Source: RGDT01 sp964630925 (GTDB lineage: Bacteria; Planctomycetota; Planctomycetia; Gemmatales; Gemmataceae). From it: a stretch of DNA of 64,000 bases. The stretch is from the NCBI GenBank assembly GCA_964630925.1, contig CAZVZK010000027.1:1-64000 (forward strand), given 5' to 3'. A program made the translations under genes and the position numbers. This document shows, one piece after another, positions 16,741-24,059 of the stretch (position 1 is its first letter; each line of letters begins with the position of its first letter). The notes under the pieces are model-generated. The model was not told the DNA's origin. It saw only the letters and a list, made by a program, of their open reading frames with translations, and ran no database searches.

Positions 16741-17880
16741 ATGGCCGTCACCCGCCGCGACCTCCTCTCCCTGAGCGCCGCCGGCCTCGTCGCCGGCACC
16801 GCCCGCGCCGCCGCACCGCCCGACGGCGTCCCCGCCCGCCCCTACCTCACGCCGGCGAAGGACTTCGCCGATGTCAGCCGCGGCTCTCCCGTGCCCCACT
16901 CCCTCAAGGGCGACGCCCTCGTCAAGGCCGGCCTCACCCCGGCGACGTGGAAGCTCGACATCACCGCCGAGGACAAGGCCACCTTCAGGAAGCCGCTCTC
17001 CCTCGACTTCAAGAGCCTCCTCAGGCTCGGCGAGAAGCACGGCGTCAAGTTCCTCAAGGCGATGCAGTGCAACAACATCCCCCGCCCGCTCGGCCAGGGG
17101 CTGTGGGAGGGCGTGCCCCTGCGCGTCCTCCTCAACCTGTGCGGCGAGATGAACAACGTCCGACGCGTCTTCTACCACGGCTTCCACAACAACGAGCCGA
17201 AGCAGATGTTCCGCTCGTCCCTCGCCCTCAGCCAGGTCCTCGACGGCCCGCCCGGCGAGCTGCCCCCCTTCCTCGCCTACCGCCTCAACGGCGAGCCGAT
17301 CCCGCTGGTCCGCGGCGGCCCCGTCCGCATGATCGTCCCCTGGGCGCACGGCTTCAAGTCGATCAAGTGGCTGCAGAAGATCACCCTCACCAACGACCAC
17401 AAGACGAACGACACCTACGCCGACGCCAACAACGACCCCGAGTCGTACCTGAAGACCGCCGCGTACTTCGACGAGACGCGGCACCAGACGTTCGGCCCAG
17501 GCCCCGTTCTGATACGCGGCACCTGCATGGTCGGCTGGCCCGGGCTCCAGCGCGTCGAATACTGGCTCCGCGCCGACGACGGCAGGAAGGCCGCGGACGA
17601 CGACCCCACGGCGGAGTGGAAGGCGTGCGTCATCGACCCCCCGCCGGCGGACTTCGGCGCCAGGGGCATCTGGGGCTTCGATGACGCGGGCAAGCCGAAG
17701 GAGTGGCCGCTGCGCTACAGCATCGCCCACTGGTCGCTGTTGTTGCGCGGCCTGAAGCCGGGCGAGTACGAGATCCGCGTGCGTACGGTGGATAAGAACG
17801 GCTTCGCCCAGCCGGAGCCACGGCCCTATCAGAAGTCGGGCAAGAACGCGGTGCAGGTGAAGAAGTTCACGAGGAAGTAG
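16741..17880 (+). CDS. Tat-exported sulfite-oxidase-like molybdopterin protein
   Basis: A 379-residue periplasmic protein with a twin-arginine signal (TRRDLLSLSAAGLVAGTARA). The catalytic domain matches the oxidoreductase molybdopterin-binding fold of sulfite oxidases (PF00174). The Mo-ligating cysteine is Cys110 in AMQCNNIPRPLGQGLWEGVPLRVLL. The C-terminal part (about 255-379) fits the Mo-co oxidoreductase dimerisation domain (RVEYWLRADDG...W, then EYEIRVRTVDKNG). It is therefore SoxC/YedY-like. The electron acceptor is unknown. The hydrolase gene follows after 6 bases, implying an operon. Confidence 0.85.
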   Translation: MAVTRRDLLSLSAAGLVAGTARAAAPPDGVPARPYLTPAKDFADVSRGSPVPHSLKGDALVKAGLTPATWKLDITAEDKATFRKPLSLDFKSLLRLGEKHGVKFLKAMQCNNIPRPLGQGLWEGVPLRVLLNLCGEMNNVRRVFYHGFHNNEPKQMFRSSLALSQVLDGPPGELPPFLAYRLNGEPIPLVRGGPVRMIVPWAHGFKSIKWLQKITLTNDHKTNDTYADANNDPESYLKTAAYFDETRHQTFGPGPVLIRGTCMVGWPGLQRVEYWLRADDGRKAADDDPTAEWKACVIDPPPADFGARGIWGFDDAGKPKEWPLRYSIAHWSLLLRGLKPGEYEIRVRTVDKNGFAQPEPRPYQKSGKNAVQVKKFTRK

Positions 17881-17886
17881 TACCCC

Positions 17887-19089
17887 ATGAAGCGAATGAT
17901 CGTCCTCCTCCTCCTCGCCGGGCCTGCGTGGGGGCAGACGGTGCCGACCACGGGCAAGGAGGCGCCCGGCCTGGAGCCGCTCGACCGCGCGGTCCTCACG
18001 ATCATGGACCGCCACGGCGTGCCGGGGGCGTCCCTGGCCATCGCCCTCGAAGGCAAGCTGGTGTTCGCACGCGGCTACGGCTGGTCGAACATCGGCAACG
18101 GCACACACGCCACGCCGACGACCATGTTCGGCCTGGCCAGCGTGTCGAAGACCATCACCGCGGCCGCGGTGATGCACATGGTGGAGGACGGCAAGATCGG
18201 CCTGGATGACCCGGCGTTCTCGCACCTCAAGCACCTCAACCCGCCGAAGGGCGCGAAGGTCGATCCCCGCCTTCACAGGATCACGGTACGGCATTTGCTG
18301 AATCATTCAGGTGGCTGGGACCGCAACAAGAGTGGCGACCCGCTGACGTGGACGCCGGTGATCACGCGCCGGATGGGCGTCCGCGCCCCCGTAGGGCAGG
18401 ACACATTCCTGTCGTTCATGATGTCCGTGCCGCTGGACTTCGACCCCGGCACGCGGGCCGTCTACTCGAACGTCGGGTACTCCGCGCTGGCGCGGATCGT
18501 GTCGAAGGTCAGCGGGATGAGTTACGAGGAGTACGTGCGCAAGAACGTGCTGGAGCCGGCGGGCGTGAAGTCCGGCGTGCATCACCTGGGGCGGGCGGAG
18601 TTCTTCAAGGGCGAGGCGCACAGCTACCTCGCCGGGACGATCAACCCCCTGCCGCCGCCCCAGCTCCCGATGGTGCAGGGCGCGATGGGGTGGAGCCTGT
18701 CGGCGGTGGACACGGTACGCTTCCTGACGGCCCTGGACGGCAGCCGGGGCAAGCGCCTGGTGAAGCCCGAGACACATAAGGCGATGCTGGCCGCCCCGCC
18801 GGCGCCGATCAAGCCGAACGCCGAAGGGCGGTACATGGGGCTGGGCTTCTCGCTGGTCACACCGACGAAGGACGGGATCGTATGCGTTCAGGACGGCCAC
18901 TATTACGGGATGCGGGCGTTCGTGAAGCGGAACGCGGCGGGGGTCAACTGGGCGCTGCTGTTCAACGCCAGCATGCAGCCGGACGGGGTGGACATCAAGG
19001 TCATCAACGGGGCGATCCACGAGATACGCGACCTCGTGGACTCGATGAAGAAGTTCCCCAAGGTCGATCTGTTCGCGGACTATCCGTGA
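17887..19089 (+). CDS. Serine hydrolase, beta-lactamase class C/esterase fold
   Basis: A 400-residue exported enzyme with a short signal peptide (MIVLLLLAGPAWG). The active-site motif SxxK is SVSK at 85-88 and the Tyr motif is YSN at 193-195. The region following LNHSGGWD is typical of the PF00144 family. These proteins include esterases, D-aminopeptidases and penicillin-binding-like carboxypeptidases, so true beta-lactamase activity should not be assumed. It sits 6 bases behind the sulfite-oxidase-like gene. Confidence 0.85.
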   Translation: MKRMIVLLLLAGPAWGQTVPTTGKEAPGLEPLDRAVLTIMDRHGVPGASLAIALEGKLVFARGYGWSNIGNGTHATPTTMFGLASVSKTITAAAVMHMVEDGKIGLDDPAFSHLKHLNPPKGAKVDPRLHRITVRHLLNHSGGWDRNKSGDPLTWTPVITRRMGVRAPVGQDTFLSFMMSVPLDFDPGTRAVYSNVGYSALARIVSKVSGMSYEEYVRKNVLEPAGVKSGVHHLGRAEFFKGEAHSYLAGTINPLPPPQLPMVQGAMGWSLSAVDTVRFLTALDGSRGKRLVKPETHKAMLAAPPAPIKPNAEGRYMGLGFSLVTPTKDGIVCVQDGHYYGMRAFVKRNAAGVNWALLFNASMQPDGVDIKVINGAIHEIRDLVDSMKKFPKVDLFADYP

Positions 19090-19139
19090 GCGCACGAGGC
19101 GCCTGGGGCAGGAAAGTGAGAGGACGCGGAGAATTCCAC

Positions 19140-19168
19140 TTGGCGTGGCCGGCGGAATCGGCTACTCT
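19140..19168 (+). promoter_or_regulatory. Possible promoter of the DUF1559 operon
   Basis: TTGGCG (19140-19145), a 17-base spacer, then TACTCT (19163-19168). This implies a leader of nearly 190 bases before the ATG at 19366. The -10 match is weak. Confidence 0.35.
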
Positions 19169-19365
19169 ACAAATTCTTCATACTCGCACCATCATGTCAA
19201 CATGTTGGAGCATCACGCGCCTGACGTGGGTCGCCGCTCCCACACCGTTTGATGGTGTCCGAGGGTGAGTCAGCAACCGGGGGTCGCCCTCGGTCCTTGC
19301 TTCAACCCCTGGAATCACACAGGGTATCGGTTTCATCCACTCTCTCCTGACGGAGGCACCTCTCC

Positions 19366-20331
19366 ATGCCACATTTCCTCACCGCCCGAAAACGCGGGTT
19401 CACGCTGATCGAGCTGCTCGTGGTCATCGCCATCATCGCTGTCCTCATCGGCCTGCTCCTGCCGGCGGTGCAGAAGGTCCGCGAGGCCGCCGCACGCATG
19501 CAGTCGGCCAACAACCTCAAGCAGCTCGGCATCGCCTTCCACAGTTGCCACGACACCCACGGCAAGTTGCCGCCCACCCACGGCTGCTTCCCCATGGACG
19601 CGAACAACACGGACTGGAACGCCCAGTCCAGGCCGTCCAGGTTCGGCACCCTGCAGTACTTCCTGCTGCCGTACATCGAGCAGGACGCGATCTTCAAGGC
19701 CCAGACGCACCACTCCTGGGACAGCCGCGACGTGATCAAGACCTACCAGGCCCCCGGCGACCCGACGCTCCCTGCCGGCGGCAGGACCTGGGGTGACCGC
19801 GGCGCCACCAGCTACCGCGCCAACTGGCACGCCTTCCGCGGCGGCTGGGGAGAGGACTGGCAGAAGGGCGGCGTCCATAACTTCGCCGCCATCCGCGACG
19901 GCCTGTCCAACACCATCTTCTTCGCAGAGGCGTTCGCCATCTGCGGGACCCCCGGCGGCGACGGCCGTACTTATGTCGAGCTCATCTGGAACGAGGACGG
20001 CCAGAACTCCGGGCCTATCGCTCAGAAATACACGAACAACGCCTACTTCGTTCCGGCCTTCTGGAATTCCGCCCGCAGCGATGTCGGCGACAACCCCAAC
20101 TCCTACTCGGGGCCGAACGCGGCCGTGAGCGGCCGCGGCACCCCGCTGCCCCAGATCTCCCCCTCCGACGCGGAGTGCGACCCCAAGCGGGTGCAGGCCC
20201 TCACCGTGGGTGGCATCCTGGTCGGCCTCGGCGACGGCAGCGTCCGCACCGTCGGCCCCGGCGTCTCCCAGGCCACCTGGGGCCTCGCCGTCGAGCCCAA
20301 GGACCGCCTGCCGATGGGCGGTAACTGGTGA
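19366..20331 (+). CDS. DUF1559 domain type-II pseudopilin-like protein
   Basis: A 321-residue protein with a class III prepilin leader: RKRGFTLIELLVVIAIIAVLIG, cleaved after Gly11 by prepilin peptidase with Glu+5 present. The hydrophobic helix continues into an amphipathic stretch (PAVQKVREAAARMQSANNLKQ). The rest is the DUF1559 (SBP_bac_10) domain found in dozens of copies per planctomycete genome, ending with the usual LGDGSVR near 296. It probably assembles into or docks with surface pseudopili. A GGAGG lies ahead of the ATG. The lipoprotein gene starts 80 bases downstream, the usual partner. Confidence 0.92.
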   Translation: MPHFLTARKRGFTLIELLVVIAIIAVLIGLLLPAVQKVREAAARMQSANNLKQLGIAFHSCHDTHGKLPPTHGCFPMDANNTDWNAQSRPSRFGTLQYFLLPYIEQDAIFKAQTHHSWDSRDVIKTYQAPGDPTLPAGGRTWGDRGATSYRANWHAFRGGWGEDWQKGGVHNFAAIRDGLSNTIFFAEAFAICGTPGGDGRTYVELIWNEDGQNSGPIAQKYTNNAYFVPAFWNSARSDVGDNPNSYSGPNAAVSGRGTPLPQISPSDAECDPKRVQALTVGGILVGLGDGSVRTVGPGVSQATWGLAVEPKDRLPMGGNW

Positions 20332-20411
20332 TCGCGCCCGCCGGACTTCCCGCGCCGTCGGGGGCCTTCCCCGCCCCCGACGGCCCTTCCCATTTCTCAG
20401 GACCGACTCTC

Positions 20412-20852
20412 ATGTTCAGCCGCCTCCGACCTCTCCTCTTCCTCGCCCTCATCGTCGCCGTGGCGTCTGGCTGCGGCGGCCGCTCCTCCAGCCGGAGCGT
20501 GAAATTCTACGGCAAGGTCACCTACAAGGGGGCGCCCGTCACCGGCGCCAACATGGTCGCCTACGCCGGCGAGGTCGGCAACCCGATCGCCGTCGCCGCC
20601 GACGGCTCCTTCAACGCCTCGCAGCTCCCCGCCGGCGACTTCGTCGTCACCGTCGAGAACGAGTTCCTCAACCCCGACAAGCCCGACTATGCCGGGAAGA
20701 AGGGCATGGGCAGCCCCATGCCCGCCGGCAAGGGCGCCCCCGCGGGCGTCTACATCAAGCTGCCGGAAAAGTACAAGAAGAAGGAGACCTCCGACCTCAA
20801 GATCACCCTCGTCAACGGCAACAACGAGAAGGAGATCGTGCTGACGGACTGA
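20412..20852 (+). CDS. Small lipoprotein with carboxypeptidase-regulatory-like fold
   Basis: A 146-residue protein with a lipobox VASGC (lipid-modified Cys21). The mature part (about 30-146) is a single Ig-like beta domain of the CarboxypepD_reg type (VKFYGKVTYKGAPVTGANMV, then DGSFNASQLPAGDFVVTVE). Such lipoproteins are commonly found directly downstream of DUF1559 pseudopilins. It is likely anchored to a membrane, and its partner is unknown. Confidence 0.8.
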   Translation: MFSRLRPLLFLALIVAVASGCGGRSSSRSVKFYGKVTYKGAPVTGANMVAYAGEVGNPIAVAADGSFNASQLPAGDFVVTVENEFLNPDKPDYAGKKGMGSPMPAGKGAPAGVYIKLPEKYKKKETSDLKITLVNGNNEKEIVLTD

Positions 20853-20871
20853 CCGGCCGGGGCCGCCACGC

Positions 20872-22149
20872 ATGCTCTCCCACCTCCGACCTGCCGCCCT
20901 GCGGAGGCGGCCCAAGGCCGCCCTCCTCGCCCTCGCCTTGCTCCTGCTCGTGGCGGCGGCCGCGGGCCTCAACGCCCTCGCCCTCCTCCGCTGGCACGAG
21001 GCCCGCCGCGCCGTCCTCGACAGGCGGCCCCAGGACGCCCGCTCCGCCCTCCAGCTCCCCCTCCTCCTCTGGGGCCGCTCCCCCCCCGTCCGCCTCCTCG
21101 CCGCCCGCGCCGCCCGCATGTCTGGCGACTTCCCCGAGGCCGAGGCCCTCCTCACCCGACTCCTCGCCTCCCCCGCCGCACGCGAAGACGCCCAGCTCGA
21201 ATTCCTCCTCATGCGCGTCCAGGCCGGCGACGTCGAAGAGGTCGAGGCCCCCCTCCTCCACTGCGTCGAGAACGGGCACGCCGAGGCCCCGCTCATCCTC
21301 GAGACCCTCGCCGGCGCCCACATGCGCAACCTGCGTTTCACCCCCGCCCTCCTGATGCTCAACCGGTGGATCGAGGTCGACCCCTCCTCCGCCGTCGCCC
21401 ACCAGCACCGGGCCTGGCTCCTCGACCGCGCCAACAAGCCCAGGGAGGCACTCAAGGATTACCGCCGGGCCGTGGACCTCGCCCCCGACCTCGTGCCGCC
21501 CCGCCTCCGCCTCGCCGAGATGCTGCTCCAGGAGAACGAGCCCGCCGACGCCGCCCCCCACCTCGAACGCCTACACGCGGCCCACCCCAAGCGCCCCGAC
21601 GTGCTGGCCCGCCTCGGGCAGTGCCGCTTCCAGCAAGGCGAGTTCGACGAGGCCCGCCGCCTCCTCCTCGCCGCCGAGGAGGGCCTCCCCGACGACCCCG
21701 CCGTCCTCATCCACCTGGCCAGGATCGACCAGCAATCGGGCCGCCTCGCCGACGCCGAACGCCGTCTCCGCCGCGTCCTGGAGGGCGACCCCGCCGACGC
21801 CGAGGCCCAGTACACCCTCGTCCAGGTCATCCGCCGCCTCGGACGCACCGCCGAGGCCGACGCCGCCGAGAAAAACTATCACCGCTCGCAGGACATCCTC
21901 CGCCGCGTGAACACCCTCCTCCGCGACGACATGGAGGCGTCCCCCACCGACGCCGGCACCCCATACGAGGCCGGGCGCGGCCTGCTCGAGCTGGGCCAGG
22001 AGAGGCTGGGCCTGTACTACCTGCACCAGGCGCTCAAACGCGACCCCGGCCATCGCCCCACCCACGCCGCCCTCGCCGCGCACTACGACGCCAAGGGCAT
22101 CCAGGACCGCGCGGCGCACCACCGCCGCCAGATGGGCCTCAAGCCATGA
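20872..22149 (+). CDS. TPR protein with N-terminal membrane anchor
   Basis: A 425-residue protein. One transmembrane helix at about 17-38 (AALLALALLLLVAAAAGLNAL) anchors a chain of about nine tetratricopeptide repeats (for example AHQHRAWLLDRANKPREALKDYRRAVDLAPD, shown here only in part by its AW..D..N and A..D...A pattern). Its stop overlaps the ATG of the multihaem cytochrome gene (ATGA), so the two are translationally coupled and probably interact. It lies 19 bases after the lipoprotein gene. Confidence 0.8.
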   Translation: MLSHLRPAALRRRPKAALLALALLLLVAAAAGLNALALLRWHEARRAVLDRRPQDARSALQLPLLLWGRSPPVRLLAARAARMSGDFPEAEALLTRLLASPAAREDAQLEFLLMRVQAGDVEEVEAPLLHCVENGHAEAPLILETLAGAHMRNLRFTPALLMLNRWIEVDPSSAVAHQHRAWLLDRANKPREALKDYRRAVDLAPDLVPPRLRLAEMLLQENEPADAAPHLERLHAAHPKRPDVLARLGQCRFQQGEFDEARRLLLAAEEGLPDDPAVLIHLARIDQQSGRLADAERRLRRVLEGDPADAEAQYTLVQVIRRLGRTAEADAAEKNYHRSQDILRRVNTLLRDDMEASPTDAGTPYEAGRGLLELGQERLGLYYLHQALKRDPGHRPTHAALAAHYDAKGIQDRAAHHRRQMGLKP

Positions 22150-24059
22150 GGCTCCGCGTCCTCGTTGCCGCCCTCCTCGCCGCCGCGGCCCTCCTCACGG
22201 CCCTGTGGTGGCGGCAAGGCCACGCCCCCGCTCCCCCTGCATCCGACGACCCTCGTCTCACGTTCGCCACGCCCTTCCGCAACGTCCGCCCCGAGGTGCG
22301 CTACGTCGGCGACGCCGTCTGCGCCACCTGCCACGCCGACCTCGCCGACAGCTACGCCGGCCACCCGATGGGCCGCGCCCTCGCACCCGCCGCCGACGCC
22401 TCCCCCATCGAGAAGTACGGCCCGGCGGCGCACGAGCCGTTCACCGCCGACGGGATCACACACGGCGTCCGCCGCGAGGGCGCACGCGTGTTCCACCGCC
22501 AGTGGGTGGACGGCCCCGGGGGACCCGCGGCCGCCGTCGAGGAGGAGGTGCTGTACGCGGTCGGGTCCGGCACCCGGGCCCGCAGCTACCTCGTCCGCCG
22601 GGGCGGCGGCCTCTTCCAGTCGCCGCTCACCTGGTACCCGGAGGCCGGGCGGTGGGCGCTCTCGCCGGGGTTCGAGGGGAAGGGCCTGCACTTCGGGCGG
22701 CCGGCGGCGGCCGGCTGCCTCTTCTGCCACACCACCCGCGTCGAGCCCCTCGCCGGCGCCGTTAACCGCTACGCCGAGCCGGTCTTCCGGGGCCACGTCA
22801 TCGGCTGCGAGCGCTGCCACGGCCCCGGCGAGCTGCACGCGCGCGAACGTGGCGAGCGGGGGGCGGCTGGCGGCGTGGACCACTCCATCGTCAACCCGGC
22901 GCGGCTGGGGCACGCGCTCCGCGAGGACGTGTGCCACCAGTGCCACGTCCAGGGCGAGGAGCGTGTGGTGGCGCGCGGGCGGGCCGACTTCGACTTCCGC
23001 CCCGGCTTGCCGCTCCCCCTGTTCCTCGTGGACTTCGTCGACGCGCGCGGCGCGGCCGCCGGGCACAAGTTCGTCAGCTCGGCCGAGCAGGTGCGGTCGA
23101 GCCGTTGCTACACGGAGAGCCGGGGCGAGAAGAAGCTGGGGTGCGTCTCTTGCCACGACCCGCACCGCCACCCGGCCCCGGAGGAGCGGCCCGCCCACTA
23201 CCGCCAGCGTTGCCTGAAGTGCCACACCGAGCAGAGCTGCGGCCTCGCCCCGGCCGTGCGGCGTGGCCGTCAGGCCGACGACAGCTGCATCGCCTGCCAT
23301 ATGCCGCGCCAGGGGTCGGAGGTCAACCACACGGCGATCACCGACCACCGCATCCAGAGGCGTCCGGCGCCGAGGGCGGGCGAGAAGCCGGCGACGCCGG
23401 GGCCGGATGACCTCGTGCCGTTCGACACGGCGCGGGTCGCGGCCGGTGATCCGGACGCGGCACGGGACCGAGGGTTGGCCATGATCGGCATGCTGGACCG
23501 CGCGCCGCCCGAGCCGTTCCGCCGCCGCTACGCCGGGAAGGCGCTGCCCTTGCTGGACGCCGCGGCGGAGCGACACCCATCGGACCTCCCCGCCCGGCGG
23601 GCACGGGGGGACGCCCTCTGGGTGCTGGGCCGGCACGGGGAGGCGTTGGCAGAGTACGAGGCCGTACTGGCCAGGAGCCCCGATGACGAGGTGGGGCTGG
23701 CGCTGGCAGGCGGCCTGCTGCTGGAGATGGGCCGCCCGCGCGACGCCCTGCCGGTACTGGAACAACTCGCCCGGCTGGCGCCGGGGCGGACGCACCACCA
23801 CTTTCTTCTGGCGCGGGCGGCCTACCGCACCGGCGGATGGGCGGCGGCGGCGCGGGCGTGCGGCGAGGCGCTACGCCTCCAGCCGTTCGACGGGCCGGCA
23901 CGCAGCCTGCTCATCCAGGCACACCTGATGGACGGACGGCCTGAGAAAGCGGCGGCGGAGTACGCGACCCTGCGCCAGCTCACGCCGGAGGCCCGGCGGG
24001 ACGACCTGCGTCGGTGGTACGAGGAGGTGGGCAAGCGGGTCAACGCGGCGCCGCCTTAA
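22146..24059 (+). CDS. Seven-haem cytochrome c with C-terminal TPR domain
   Basis: A 637-residue exported protein with an N-terminal hydrophobic anchor (about 4-22). Seven CxxCH haem sites lie at 59-63 (CATCH), 191-195 (CLFCH), 221-225 (CERCH), 263-267 (CHQCH), 333-337 (CVSCH), 356-360 (CLKCH) and 381-385 (CIACH). Residues of about 455-637 are TPR repeats (ALPLLDAAAERHPSD, EALAEYEAVLARSPDD). This resembles the cytochrome-c554-like/TPR proteins of planctomycetes and acidobacteria. Periplasmic electron transfer is likely, but partner and substrate are unknown. It is coupled to the upstream TPR gene and overlaps the opposing gene by 20 bases. Confidence 0.88.
   Translation: MRLRVLVAALLAAAALLTALWWRQGHAPAPPASDDPRLTFATPFRNVRPEVRYVGDAVCATCHADLADSYAGHPMGRALAPAADASPIEKYGPAAHEPFTADGITHGVRREGARVFHRQWVDGPGGPAAAVEEEVLYAVGSGTRARSYLVRRGGGLFQSPLTWYPEAGRWALSPGFEGKGLHFGRPAAAGCLFCHTTRVEPLAGAVNRYAEPVFRGHVIGCERCHGPGELHARERGERGAAGGVDHSIVNPARLGHALREDVCHQCHVQGEERVVARGRADFDFRPGLPLPLFLVDFVDARGAAAGHKFVSSAEQVRSSRCYTESRGEKKLGCVSCHDPHRHPAPEERPAHYRQRCLKCHTEQSCGLAPAVRRGRQADDSCIACHMPRQGSEVNHTAITDHRIQRRPAPRAGEKPATPGPDDLVPFDTARVAAGDPDAARDRGLAMIGMLDRAPPEPFRRRYAGKALPLLDAAAERHPSDLPARRARGDALWVLGRHGEALAEYEAVLARSPDDEVGLALAGGLLLEMGRPRDALPVLEQLARLAPGRTHHHFLLARAAYRTGGWAAAARACGEALRLQPFDGPARSLLIQAHLMDGRPEKAAAEYATLRQLTPEARRDDLRRWYEEVGKRVNAAPP

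Noticed and set aside
17887..19089. Antibiotic-resistance beta-lactamase
   Set aside because: Only the general SxxK/YxN serine-hydrolase fold is seen. The family is mostly esterases and peptidases, and no resistance-type features or mobile context are present.
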